NCBI GenBank assembly: GCA_045632305.1
Contig: JAZQWL010000018.1
Span: 30,975-94,974, forward strand
DNA length: 64,000 nt
From: SVTX01 sp045632305
GTDB taxonomy: Bacteria > Bacillota > Clostridia > Oscillospirales > CAG-272
Direction of reading: 5' to 3'
In this document: in pieces, positions 35,679 through 44,281 of the stretch
Numbering within the stretch: position 1 is the first letter of the stretch
How the letters are laid out: each line of letters starts with the position of its first letter
The notes under the pieces: model-generated
The model's database searches: none
What the model was told of the DNA's origin: nothing
What the model saw: only the letters and a program-made list of their open reading frames with translations
Made by a program: the position numbers and the translations under genes

Positions 35679-35721
35679 TGTTTTTTCCTTTCGGGATTTA
35701 TGTGAATTTATTTTTTATAAA

Positions 35722-35990
35722 TAAAAAAGCCCCTGCTTCTCTTTTGAGAAACGGGACGAAAAAGCACAGTTTTCCGTGGTACCACCCACATTTTGACCTT
35801 GTAAATTCAAAGCCAACACTTTGATTGACTGCTAACGGTGTCTGCCGTGTCGGGCTACTGTAGTTTTACCCGACAAGCTCCGAAGGGAAATGCGACTCTG
35901 TCTGTATATATCTGCTCACACCGAATGCAGACTCTCTGTAATATACCTTGATAGAACGCCAACTTCATCATAGCTTTTCTTCATTATCTA
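35722..35990 (-). promoter_or_regulatory. T-box riboswitch of pheST
   Basis: The minus-strand leader contains the conserved T-box sequence GGGTGGTACCACGG (35787-35774), which pairs with the uncharged tRNA acceptor end. Upstream are a stem I region with AGAGAG and GGTGTGAGC blocks, and downstream a terminator (GTCCCGTTTCTC...GAGAAGCAGGGGC then T-run) that competes with the antiterminator. The specifier codon was not placed with certainty; phenylalanine (TTC) is inferred from the genes controlled. Confidence 0.93.
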
Positions 35991-35994
35991 TTAT

Positions 35995-36023
35995 ATTATA
36001 ACACTCGGATAAAAAATTTGCAA
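35995..36023 (-). promoter_or_regulatory. Sigma-A promoter of pheST
   Basis: Minus strand -35 TTGCAA (36023-36018), 17-base spacer, -10 TATAAT (36000-35995), just before the T-box leader. Confidence 0.8.
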
Positions 36024-36037
36024 GTGTAATTTTCGTC

Positions 36038-36067
36038 AAAAAACCGCCACGTTACGTGGCGGTTTTT
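36038..36067 (-). terminator. Terminator of the MBL-gltX-glnS-DUF1294 unit
   Basis: AAAAACCGCCACGT and ACGTGGCGGTTTTT form a near-perfect hairpin with T-runs on both ends, 16 bases after the DUF1294 gene. Confidence 0.85.
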
Positions 36068-36082
36068 GTACATTTTCAACAA

Positions 36083-36406
36083 TTAAATAAGCAACATAAG
36101 CGCAACTGCGATTGCAATTTGTACCGCCATGATGAGCGGAATGCCGAGCATAAACTTTACGTGCTTTGTCTTGTGACGGATGATGAGCATGGTTATGAAC
36201 ATCGCCAAGCTTCCTCCGAGAGCGGAGATGATAAGAAGATTTTTTTCGGGAACACGAAGCTCAACCTTGTTTTTCTTGGAGATCTTTTTGTCGTAGATGC
36301 AAACAATGATCGCCACAAGTGAGATTATAAGAAAATATACTGTTGGAATGAGCGGAAGCTCAAAATTCGAGCCGATACTGATTCCGCCTGTGAGTAATGC
36401 GCCCAT
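36083..36406 (-). CDS. DUF1294 small membrane protein
   Basis: The 107-residue protein has three membrane spans and the family motif RVPEKNLLIISALGGSLAMF followed by IRHKTKHVKF. The N-terminal region is shortened compared with the usual fused cold-shock form. Function is unknown. It has AGGAAATAAAA before the ATG and probably shares a transcript with glnS. Confidence 0.88.
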   Translation of the reverse strand: MGALLTGGISIGSNFELPLIPTVYFLIISLVAIIVCIYDKKISKKNKVELRVPEKNLLIISALGGSLAMFITMLIIRHKTKHVKFMLGIPLIMAVQIAIAVALMLLI

Positions 36407-36425
36407 TTTTATTTCCTCCGTTTAA

Positions 36426-38087
36426 TTATTTTTTAGGAAAGCTGTCCTTTAAGGAAACTACTCTGTTGAATACGCCAGGGTTCTTGGTATCCGAGCAGAA
36501 GTAACCCATTCTTACGAACTGGAATCTCTCGCCGCCTGCTATGCCGTCAAGACAGGGCTCAACCATAGCACCTTCGATCTTAGTCAAGGAGTCGGGATTT
36601 AAGAAGTCAAGATATGTCTTGCCTTCGGGAACCTCAGCTGTGTTTTCGATGTTGAAGAGGCGGTCGTAGAGCATAAGGGATGCGGGAACTGCATACTTTG
36701 CGGAGAGCCAGTGGATAGTGCCCTTGATCTTTCTGCCGTCGACGGGGTTGCCGTTACCTGTTTCAAGGTCTGCAGTTGCGTGAATACACTTGATAGATCC
36801 GTCTTCGTTCTTTTCGATGCCGGCGTACTTGATGATATATCCGCCCATAAGACGAACCTCGCCGTCGGGCTTAAGACGGAAGAACTTGGGAGGAGGAACC
36901 TCGGCAAAGTCGTCCGCGTCAATGTAGATCTCTCGTGTCATGGGAACGTCGCGACGGCCGAGCTCTTCCTTCTGAGGATGGTTGGGAAGGGAGATCATCT
37001 CTTCCTTGTCCTCGGGATAGTTGTCGATAATAACCTTGATGGGGTTAGCGATAGCAACTCTGCGAAGAGCGTTTTCGTTGAGGTCATCTCTTACACATGC
37101 CTCGAGCTGACGAACGTCAACTGTGTGGTCTGTGTTTGTAACACCTGCCTGACGCACAAAATTGAAGAGTGCCTCGGGAGTATAACCGCGGCGACGAAGA
37201 CCGCAGAGAGTGGGGAGACGGGGGTCATCCCAGCCGTCAACGTGATTTTCTTCAACGAGCTGACGGAGGTATCTCTTGGACATAACTGTGTATGTGATAT
37301 TCATTCTGCCAAATTCCCACTGATGGGGCTTCTGCTCAAAGCCGATCTTTTCTACAACCCAGTCATAGAGAGGACGGTGGTTTCTGAATTCACTTGAGCA
37401 GAGGGAGTGAGTAATGCACTCGAGCGCATCCTGGATAGGATGAGCGAAGTCGTACATGGGGTAAACGCACCACGTATCGCCCTGACGGTGGTGATGAATA
37501 TGCTTGATTCTGTAAATTACGGGGTCACGGAGATAGGGGTTGTCGCTTGTGGGATCGATCTTCGCTCTGAGTGTACGAGCACCGTCTGCAAATTCGCCAT
37601 TTTTCATTCTTTCAAAAAGGTCGAGGTTTTCTTCAACGGAGCGGTTGCGGTAGGGGGATTCCTTACCTGCAACTGCACGGTCAGTACCCTTGTAGTCGGC
37701 AAGGTCGTCCTTGGAGAGGTCGCAAACGTAAGCGTCGCCCTGACGGATGAGCTGAACTGCAAATTCGTAGCACTTGCCGAAATAGTCGGAGCCGTAGAAA
37801 ACACCGCCTGTGGGAGTAGCACCGAGCCACTCGAGGTCCTCGCGGATGGAACGTACGAATTCGTCGGATTCCTTTGCGGGATTGGTGTCATCGTAACGGA
37901 GGTTGAAAAGACCGTTGTATTTATTTGCAACGTCTGTGTTTACACAAATCGCCTTAACGGAGCCGATATGGAGATAACCGTTGGGCTCAGGCGGGAAACG
38001 TGTGTGAATTTTGAGTTCGGGATTTACGGAGAGATCTCCGTCGATTATATCGTGTATAAAATTACCGGAAATGATTTCTTCGGACAT
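36426..38087 (-). CDS. glnS: Glutaminyl-tRNA synthetase
   Basis: This 553-residue class I enzyme charges tRNA-Gln directly. It has PEPNGYLHIGSVKAI (HIGH motif), the amino-acid-binding YDDTNPAKESDEF, the KMSKS-like VMSKRYLR and a C-terminal anticodon-binding beta-barrel. Presence of glnS means the cell need not rely on the amidotransferase route for Gln-tRNA. It is read after gltX with a 21-base gap. Confidence 0.96.
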   Translation of the reverse strand: MSEEIISGNFIHDIIDGDLSVNPELKIHTRFPPEPNGYLHIGSVKAICVNTDVANKYNGLFNLRYDDTNPAKESDEFVRSIREDLEWLGATPTGGVFYGSDYFGKCYEFAVQLIRQGDAYVCDLSKDDLADYKGTDRAVAGKESPYRNRSVEENLDLFERMKNGEFADGARTLRAKIDPTSDNPYLRDPVIYRIKHIHHHRQGDTWCVYPMYDFAHPIQDALECITHSLCSSEFRNHRPLYDWVVEKIGFEQKPHQWEFGRMNITYTVMSKRYLRQLVEENHVDGWDDPRLPTLCGLRRRGYTPEALFNFVRQAGVTNTDHTVDVRQLEACVRDDLNENALRRVAIANPIKVIIDNYPEDKEEMISLPNHPQKEELGRRDVPMTREIYIDADDFAEVPPPKFFRLKPDGEVRLMGGYIIKYAGIEKNEDGSIKCIHATADLETGNGNPVDGRKIKGTIHWLSAKYAVPASLMLYDRLFNIENTAEVPEGKTYLDFLNPDSLTKIEGAMVEPCLDGIAGGERFQFVRMGYFCSDTKNPGVFNRVVSLKDSFPKK

Positions 38088-38108
38088 TTCAGATGCTCCA
38101 TTTCTGTA

Positions 38109-39797
38109 TTATTTAAGTCTTTCGATCATTGCGTTGATGCGACAGATCGTTGCGTCGCGACCGATGATCTGCATTACGGTGTAGAGGTCGGGGGCGTTTG
38201 TCTTGCCTGTAACCGCAACACGGATGAACATACTTGTGTCGGCGACGTTGCCACGGAAAGCGTCGGGATCCGCCTTGTACGCCTTCATGTCGGACGTATA
38301 GCCGAGGGATTCTGCGATCGCCTTAACCTTTTCAAACCAAGTGTTCATATCGTCGCCCTCATCATAAGTTTCTATGAACTTTGTAAGTGTTGTTATAATG
38401 TCTGACTTGTCGAACTTTTCGGGGTATTCTTCTTCAATAGAGAAGAACTTGTCAAAGAAGAATGCCATATAGGGCTTAGCATCCGCCCATGTTGCGAGGT
38501 CCTTACGGGGCTTCTTACCGCCACGGCCGATAGCAAAGATCTTTTCAGCCATTTCGGAATTTGCTGCAAGTTCTGCACCAAACTCGGGGTCGAATTCAAG
38601 TGCCCATTCAGTAACCTTCTTTGTTACGTCGGATGCACTCATTCTGGAGATGATATTCTTTGAAACGTCATTGAGCTTGTCGAAGTTGAAAAGACAACCG
38701 GAAACGGACATCTTCTTGATGTTGAAGGGGAATTCTGTGTAGGGCTTGTCCGCGTTTTGTGCGTGCCATTCCTCGTAGTTGGAGTTAAGAAGAGTCATAA
38801 CGTATTCGCAAACGCATTCGGGAGCGTAGCCCATACGTGTGTAGTCGTCCATGTTAGCACCCATATCACGCTTGGAGAGCTTCTTTTTGTTGCCATTCTC
38901 GTCAAGGCGCATGATCTGTGCGATGTGCATGTACTTAGGTGCCTTGAATCCAAGGTATCTGAAAAGCTGAATGTGCTTTGCAAGTGAGGGGAGCCATTCT
39001 TCGCCACGGATAACGTGAGTTGTACCCATTAAGTGATCGTCAACTGCGTGAGCGAAGTGGTATGTGGGAATACCGTCGGACTTGAGAAGAACGAAGTCCT
39101 CGTCGTTCTCGGGGATCTCAAGATTGCCCTTTACAAGGTCTGTGAACTTTACCTTGTTGTCGGGGTTGCCGTCGGCCAAGATACGGAGAACGAAGGGGTT
39201 GCCTGCCTTGATGTTTGCTTCAACGTCCTCAATAGTAAATTCTCTCTGACGGAGCATTTCTTCCTTCTTCTTCTGCGCTTCTGCCGCCCAGTCGGTATTT
39301 TTGATTTCTTCTTTCTTATTTACTGCCTGAAGCTCATCGAGTTCTTCTGCAGTTGTAAAGCAGGGATACGCCTTGCCCTCGCGCACGAGCTGCTTAGCGT
39401 AAGTCTGGTAGATCTCACCTCTCTGGCTCTGCTTGTAGGGGCCGTATGCGCCGTGGTCGGAAACTCTGCCGTTTTCGTCGAGAATTGCGCCCTCGTCGAA
39501 GTTGATACCGTACTTTGCAAGTGTCTTGATAAGACCTTCAGCTGCGCCTGCAACCTCACGCTTTGCGTCTGTGTCCTCAATTCGAAGGTAGAAAACGCCG
39601 CCGGACTGATGAGCCAAGCGCTCACCGACTGTGGAGGGGAAAAGTCCGCCGAAGTGAACAAAGCCCGTAGGGGAGGGAGCGAATCTTGTTACCTTTGCGC
39701 CCTCGGGGAGGTTGCGCGCGGGGTATCTCTCTTCCATATCGGCAGGAGTTGTTTTTATGTTGGGAAAAAGTAATTCTGCAAGATAGTTGTAGTCCAT
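38109..39797 (-). CDS. gltX: Glutamyl-tRNA synthetase
   Basis: The 562-residue class I synthetase has FAPSPTGFVHFGGLFPS (HxGG form of the HIGH motif), YLRIEDTDAKREVAGAAEGL and the KMSKS-type KKLSKRDMGANM. The C-terminal part is the anticodon-binding domain. It belongs to the longer clostridial type. With glnS it would cover both glutamate and glutamine charging. Confidence 0.95.
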   Translation of the reverse strand: MDYNYLAELLFPNIKTTPADMEERYPARNLPEGAKVTRFAPSPTGFVHFGGLFPSTVGERLAHQSGGVFYLRIEDTDAKREVAGAAEGLIKTLAKYGINFDEGAILDENGRVSDHGAYGPYKQSQRGEIYQTYAKQLVREGKAYPCFTTAEELDELQAVNKKEEIKNTDWAAEAQKKKEEMLRQREFTIEDVEANIKAGNPFVLRILADGNPDNKVKFTDLVKGNLEIPENDEDFVLLKSDGIPTYHFAHAVDDHLMGTTHVIRGEEWLPSLAKHIQLFRYLGFKAPKYMHIAQIMRLDENGNKKKLSKRDMGANMDDYTRMGYAPECVCEYVMTLLNSNYEEWHAQNADKPYTEFPFNIKKMSVSGCLFNFDKLNDVSKNIISRMSASDVTKKVTEWALEFDPEFGAELAANSEMAEKIFAIGRGGKKPRKDLATWADAKPYMAFFFDKFFSIEEEYPEKFDKSDIITTLTKFIETYDEGDDMNTWFEKVKAIAESLGYTSDMKAYKADPDAFRGNVADTSMFIRVAVTGKTNAPDLYTVMQIIGRDATICRINAMIERLK

Positions 39798-39813
39798 ATT
39801 CTTGTCCTTTCGT

Positions 39814-40431
39814 TTATAAATATTCCACTATGTCAAGCGCGTTTTGTAGCTTTGCCGAGCCGCCGTGACCGGGATAAATTGTAAGATTTTGATTTTTTCC
39901 GTATTCGCGGAGATAGGAAAGCGAGGAGCGAAGAGTTGAGTAACTGCCCCCGTAGAGATCGCATCTGCCGTATGAGTCGGCAAAAATCGTATCTCCCGTG
40001 AAGAGCGCGTCGCCCGCTTTGATGCAAATGCCGCCTCTTGTGTGCCCCGGTGTGTGTATTATTTCGAGCGTGATGCCGCCAAGAGGCAGGGTATCACCGT
40101 GAAGCAACAGCTTTTCGCAGGGAGAAAATTTGCGATTTTGTCCGAAAAACAGAGAAAATGCGTTTTTTTCACCGTCCGAGAGGTTTTCCGCATCATCTCG
40201 GTGGATGTAAGCCGTAGCCCCCGTCGCTTCCTTGAGTCCGTCAAGCGAGAGCATGTGGTCGAAATGTCCGTGCGTCAGGATAATATAGTCAAGCGCAAGT
40301 CCGTTTTCCTTCAGATATCCGAGAATACCCGAAATCGAAGCCGAGGGGTCGATCACCGCCGCGTGTGAGGAATCGGATATAACGTAGCAGTTTGACCCGA
40401 ACGAGCCGGGAAAGAGGTTTTTTATTTGCAT
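39814..40431 (-). CDS. MBL-fold metallohydrolase, glyoxalase II-like
   Basis: The 205-residue protein has the metallo-beta-lactamase metal motif ILTHGHFDHM (HxHxDH), the later histidine in IIHTPGHTRGGIC, the GDTIFADSYGRCD aspartate and the final PGHGG. Such proteins hydrolyse thioesters or other esters; the substrate is unknown. It is the first gene of the unit that continues with gltX and glnS. GGAGGTAAAT precedes the ATG. Confidence 0.9.
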   Translation of the reverse strand: MQIKNLFPGSFGSNCYVISDSSHAAVIDPSASISGILGYLKENGLALDYIILTHGHFDHMLSLDGLKEATGATAYIHRDDAENLSDGEKNAFSLFFGQNRKFSPCEKLLLHGDTLPLGGITLEIIHTPGHTRGGICIKAGDALFTGDTIFADSYGRCDLYGGSYSTLRSSLSYLREYGKNQNLTIYPGHGGSAKLQNALDIVEYL

Positions 40432-40468
40432 ATTTACCTCCGTGGATTCACATATTTATTCATTATAC

Positions 40469-40497
40469 ATTGTACCATAAAATTGTTGCCTTGTCTA
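40469..40497 (-). promoter_or_regulatory. Promoter of the MBL-gltX-glnS unit
   Basis: Minus strand -35 TAGACA (40497-40492), 17-base spacer, -10 TACAAT (40474-40469), with a second TATAAT-like hexamer just downstream. Confidence 0.55.
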
Positions 40498-40532
40498 TGC
40501 TTTTTTGAAAATTTATTATCATTTATTATAAT

Positions 40533-40566
40533 AAAAAATTCCGTCGGGCAAGCACCCGACGGAATA
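40533..40566 (-). terminator. Terminator of the oligopeptide-binding lipoprotein gene
   Basis: ATTCCGTCGGG and CCCGACGGAAT pair perfectly with a small loop, followed on the minus strand by TTTTTTATT. Confidence 0.9.
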
Positions 40567-40579
40567 TGTTTTGTTTTAA

Positions 40580-42637
40580 TTATTTTTTTGTTTTTTCCGC
40601 GTCCTGGAATATGAAGTCGTAGATGGAAACCTCGCCCTTGAAATCTTCGAAGTCGAAGAGACGGAAGGAGTAGAGATAAGATGTCTTGATCTCGATGTAC
40701 TTTTCGAATCTTTCCTTGTTTACAAACTTCTTTACGTTCTGCATGTATTCCTCGTAATCCTTGATCTCGAGCTTGTTGAATACGTGCTCGCCGTAGTAGG
40801 TGCTCTTCGTTGTCCAGAAGAGGAAGTTGTCATGCCACTTGAGTTCTTCGGAAACAATAGTTGTATCCTCGTTGTGAAGCACGGGAATTACAGGAAGCTC
40901 TTCCATAAGGAGCTTTTCCGCCTCGTTATACTTCTCAGCTCTCTTGTCGATATCCTTTTCCTCGAAGATTGCTTCCATAAGTGTGTTGTACTCTTCGGAA
41001 TCGTATCCGGAGATGTGGGGCTTAAGCTCGTAGTTGTCATCGTTCATCATGTCGACACCCTGACCGGAGAAGCTCTTTGCAAAGGGAGCGAGCATGGAGA
41101 ATACGTCGGCGCTGATTGCGCAAACGTCAAGAATGATAACCTCGAAGCGGCCGTATCTGAGGTTTTCTGCGTACATATCGTCGCACATATCTGTGTGACA
41201 GAGGTCTGTGTACTTGTTGTGGTCGTTGTTTTCGATGGTAGCAACCGTCTGGAGAGAAATCTTAAATCCAAGCTCGCTCCAGCATTCAACGATCATTTCG
41301 GCGATTGCGATAAGACGGTCGTCGTACGCGGGCGCCTGAATTGTGAAGGAGTAGTTTCTCGCGTCAATTCCCGCCTCATCGAGAAGCTCTTCAGCTCTTT
41401 CGAGATCGTATGCGAGATATTCTTTGTTTGTGTACTGTTCTCTGAAGGTCTTCTTTGCAGAATCGGACGTTGTCATACCGTAGGGAACAAGGCCTTCGGG
41501 AAGCTTACCGAATACAACCTCGTCGAGAATGTACTGACGGTCGATAGCAAGAGAGAGCGCCTGACGCACCTCGGTAATAGCGAAGAGCTTTTCGGTCTTG
41601 CCCGTCTTCTTGTTTTCGATAAGAGCGTTCTGATTGAAGAGAACGGAGTTTGTGGAGAGCGCGTCGGACTTTTCGATGCCCTCAAGCTCGTTTCTGAGGG
41701 AGTAGGGAATATCACCGAAGTATGTGATAGTGCCGTTCTTGTAAGCTTCGAGAATATCATCGTCATCAAGAGAGCAGTCAACAATGATTCTGTAAGGAGT
41801 TACGGACTTGTCGATTCTCTCTTCCTTTGCGCTGTCTCTGAAGTAGTATGCGTTTCTTTCAATAACAAAGCTTGTGATGATCTTTTCCTTGTAGTCGTGA
41901 TTACACTTATCGCATACAATGGGGTCCTCGTGCTTTGTTCTGTCCTCTGCGTTCTTAGGATCGGAGAATGTGATTCTGCCGAGCTTGAAGGGGCCGCTCG
42001 TTACCATGGACGAGGGCTTCTTTGCCCAGTCGTCACCCTTGTTCGCGATGTCTTCACGAAGGGGAGCGAGAGCAACGCTTGTGAGGTTGTACATGAACTG
42101 ATCGTAGTCTATCTTCTTTTCAAAGTGGATGGTAACTACGTTATTGTCTGCAGATACGCCAAGGTCGTCGGGTGAGCAGTCACCACTCTTTACGGCTCTC
42201 GCGTTCTTGATATCATAGAGAAGAGATGCGCAATCGAATGCATTTTCGGGATCGAGAAGGCGTCTCCATGCCCAGAAAACGTCGTTTGCGGAGAGAAGGA
42301 TGCCGTCGGACCAGTAGGTTTCCGCAAGCTCAAGCTCAAGAATATATTCGCCTATGGACTCGTCCTCCTTGATCTTGTAGTCCTTAACAAGTCCCTTCTT
42401 TACCTTGCCGTTTTCGTCAAGCTTGAAGAGAGTTTCGAACATAAGACCAACGATGCCCGACATGGTTTTGTTGTTGTAGGAATGAGCGGGGTCAAGATCG
42501 TAGATAGTATCGGGAAGATACATAATGATCGACTGTCCCTTGTCGTCCGTGTTCTTGTTGCCGCAGGATGCAAGGCCAACGCAGAGGCCAAGGCAGGTTG
42601 CAGCGCAGAGTAACAAGGCGATAATACGCTTAAACAT
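40580..42637 (-). CDS. Peptide ABC transporter substrate-binding lipoprotein, OppA-like
   Basis: This 685-residue family 5 solute-binding protein has a lipoprotein signal ending in GLASC, so it is anchored outside the membrane. The typical body follows (LDPAHSYNNKTMSG near the start; YDLERAEELLDEAGID; RYGRFEVIILDVCA). It is at the upper end of the family size. I set the start at 42637 because GGAGGAAACTCAATT precedes it; the frame runs 32 codons further upstream into promoter DNA. No permease or ATPase gene is adjacent, so it is an orphan receptor that may serve an importer elsewhere. Confidence 0.9.
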   Translation of the reverse strand: MFKRIIALLLCAATCLGLCVGLASCGNKNTDDKGQSIIMYLPDTIYDLDPAHSYNNKTMSGIVGLMFETLFKLDENGKVKKGLVKDYKIKEDESIGEYILELELAETYWSDGILLSANDVFWAWRRLLDPENAFDCASLLYDIKNARAVKSGDCSPDDLGVSADNNVVTIHFEKKIDYDQFMYNLTSVALAPLREDIANKGDDWAKKPSSMVTSGPFKLGRITFSDPKNAEDRTKHEDPIVCDKCNHDYKEKIITSFVIERNAYYFRDSAKEERIDKSVTPYRIIVDCSLDDDDILEAYKNGTITYFGDIPYSLRNELEGIEKSDALSTNSVLFNQNALIENKKTGKTEKLFAITEVRQALSLAIDRQYILDEVVFGKLPEGLVPYGMTTSDSAKKTFREQYTNKEYLAYDLERAEELLDEAGIDARNYSFTIQAPAYDDRLIAIAEMIVECWSELGFKISLQTVATIENNDHNKYTDLCHTDMCDDMYAENLRYGRFEVIILDVCAISADVFSMLAPFAKSFSGQGVDMMNDDNYELKPHISGYDSEEYNTLMEAIFEEKDIDKRAEKYNEAEKLLMEELPVIPVLHNEDTTIVSEELKWHDNFLFWTTKSTYYGEHVFNKLEIKDYEEYMQNVKKFVNKERFEKYIEIKTSYLYSFRLFDFEDFKGEVSIYDFIFQDAEKTKK

Positions 42638-42712
42638 AATTGAGTTTCCTCCTGCTAAAAAGAAAGTGTACGCAATATCATATATAAAAATAGATAAACT
42701 TTTGCTCTTATC

Positions 42713-42741
42713 ATTGTAGCATAAAAAAGTCAATAAATCAA
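42713..42741 (-). promoter_or_regulatory. Promoter of the OppA-like gene
   Basis: Minus strand -35 TTGATT (42741-42736), 17-base spacer, -10 TACAAT (42718-42713), about 70 bases before the gene start. Confidence 0.65.
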
Positions 42742-42914
42742 GGTGTTGAGAAGCATAAAAAAATATTCGTCTAAATGCACAATTGTGAATATATAAGTTT
42801 GTGTAAAATTACTTTTCGATTAATATATATTTAATATAATATAGGGTATCGCGGCATTAAATTTGAGTTTTCAAAATATAATTGATCAGACAATAAGGTT
42901 TTAAGGAGAGGGAT

Positions 42915-43925
42915 ATGAATAGGATAGACGGGAAGCGAGAGGTTGAAAAAATAAGGTTTGGGTGGGAGCTTTTTGCTATCTCGCGACGGAGGGCATATAT
43001 TTTGGCGGCGTGTATTTTAGCCGCGGTGTGTGTTGTGATCGGAGCTTTTGCGTTTTTCGCAAGAGAAGATAACGTCGCCGACGAGCCCGATTATGTGACG
43101 GATGAAAAGGAAGAAAGCTCAAGCGCTCAGAACGATGGTGAGCAGGTAACGGGGGAGCAGTTAAATCAGGGGGAAGAGGAGGAAACGACCGAAGAAATTA
43201 CGAGCGAAGAGACAGGTGAAAGCAAGCCGAACGGTATAATTTATAAGGACTTTTCGAGTGAACGTATGAAGGTCGTGAATAATACCGCCTTTGACATTTT
43301 CTTTCTTGAATACGGAAAGCCGAATCTGAAAAAATATTACGATAAAAGCTCGGCTAAGCCCATAGTTCTGATACTCCATACCTACACATCCGACAGATAT
43401 TCCGACTCGGTGGGAGGGTACGGTGTCTGCGCGGTCGGAAAGGCGATTGCGGATGAGCTCAACAGTATGGGAATAGGCACGATCTACTCGTCGGCGGTGC
43501 ATGACGGAGATATAAATGAGCCCGAGGAAAATGCGAGGGAGACTATTGAATTTTATCTTAAAATGTATCCGTCGATAAAATATATTTTCGACGTTGGCAT
43601 CGCGGAGGAATACGATGGCGATCGGGTGATCGCGACCGACGGTGAGTTTATGGGAGAGAGGGCTGCGCAGATAAAAATGCTCGTCTCTGGAAACAATATG
43701 ACGACGGGGCGGGATAATCTTGTCTTAGCCGCGGAAATATATAAAAATCTTAACAGGAGCAACGTTAATATCGCGCGTGAGATCGTGTATGACGATAGCA
43801 TCAGAAACAGTATTTTTACGCCCTATTATCTTGAAATTTTTATCGGCTCGTCGGGGAATTCCGAGGAGGAGGGAATGCTTTCCGCGCAGATCTTTGCCAA
43901 AGCGTTCGGTGAGTTTTTGGTATAA
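42915..43925 (+). CDS. spoIIP: Stage II sporulation protein P
   Basis: SpoIIP is an amidase/endopeptidase of the engulfment machinery, acting with SpoIID and SpoIIM. The 336-residue protein has a membrane anchor at about residues 24-45, an acidic Glu/Thr-rich linker (about 55-105) and the catalytic domain starting PIVLILHTYTSDRYSDS. The family histidine and acidic residues are present, as is the GVCAVGKAIADELNS helix. It has AAGGAGAGGGAT before the ATG and is a single-gene unit ended by a terminator. Its presence, with gerW, suggests the organism can sporulate or descends from a spore former. Confidence 0.9.
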   Translation: MNRIDGKREVEKIRFGWELFAISRRRAYILAACILAAVCVVIGAFAFFAREDNVADEPDYVTDEKEESSSAQNDGEQVTGEQLNQGEEEETTEEITSEETGESKPNGIIYKDFSSERMKVVNNTAFDIFFLEYGKPNLKKYYDKSSAKPIVLILHTYTSDRYSDSVGGYGVCAVGKAIADELNSMGIGTIYSSAVHDGDINEPEENARETIEFYLKMYPSIKYIFDVGIAEEYDGDRVIATDGEFMGERAAQIKMLVSGNNMTTGRDNLVLAAEIYKNLNRSNVNIAREIVYDDSIRNSIFTPYYLEIFIGSSGNSEEEGMLSAQIFAKAFGEFLV

Positions 43926-43930
43926 AAATC

Positions 43931-43963
43931 AAAGGAGCAGACATATGGTGTTGCTCCTTTTTT
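43931..43963 (+). terminator. Terminator after spoIIP
   Basis: AAAGGAGCA and TGCTCCTTT pair perfectly, followed by a T-run, 5 bases after the spoIIP stop. Confidence 0.85.
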
Positions 43964-43973
43964 ATATTGTTTT

Positions 43974-44150
43974 ATGCGGGATCGGACAGTCGAGGACGCC
44001 TGTCCCTACATGATTATAATTAAGTCGATTGTTAGTGAAACACTTGCGTGGTCAAATTCGAGTTTGGTTGGAATTGTTATTTGTTGCGGTATAGGTATGG
44101 CGGCATATATTGGTTCGGCAATTTTAAATTTTTGCACAAATAAAAATTAG
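43974..44150 (+). CDS. Possible small membrane protein, 46-58 residues
   Basis: A short frame runs from ATG 43974 (58 residues) or ATG 44010 (46 residues) to TAG 44148. It has a good membrane-span pattern (SSLVGIVICCGIGMAAYIGS). The longer form would read through a REP unit (43983-44010) in frame. There is no clear ribosome binding site for either start and no promoter was seen between the spoIIP terminator and the frame. It may be a remnant cut by repeat insertion. Low certainty. Confidence 0.25.
   Translation: MRDRTVEDACPYMIIIKSIVSETLAWSNSSLVGIVICCGIGMAAYIGSAILNFCTNKN
43983..44010 (+). repeat. REP-like 28-base palindromic unit, copy A
   Basis: The unit begins CGGACAGTCGAGG and ends CCTGTCCCTACA; GGACAG and CTGTCC form the palindromic arms. 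It is identical to copies B and C inside the transposase gene and lies in intergenic DNA, in the same orientation as copy C. Confidence 0.85.
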
Positions 44151-44218
44151 CAGAATCACTCAATATGTTGTGTTTTGAATCTCACAGTTTCAAAACATCT
44201 ACAACAAATAAAGCATTG

Positions 44219-44232
44219 ATTTGATTTTAATT
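44219..44232. repeat. 14-base direct repeat, left copy flanking the transposase gene
   Basis: ATTTGATTTTAATT. An identical copy lies at 44786-44799, so the two bracket the transposase gene and its terminator. Confidence 0.6.
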
Positions 44233-44240
44233 ACATAAAT

Positions 44241-44275
44241 AAAAGGAACAGACTACACCGAAACTGTTCCTTTTT
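44241..44275 (-). terminator. Terminator of the REP-associated transposase gene
   Basis: AAAAGGAACAG and CTGTTCCTTTT form an 11-bp perfect hairpin, with T-runs on both sides. It lies just after the stop of the minus-strand gene. Confidence 0.85.
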
Positions 44276-44281
44276 GCTTTA

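Noticed and set aside
38109..39797. HFGG instead of HIGH in gltX considered as a defect
   Set aside because: Glutamyl-tRNA synthetases normally have HxGG at this place; not unusual.
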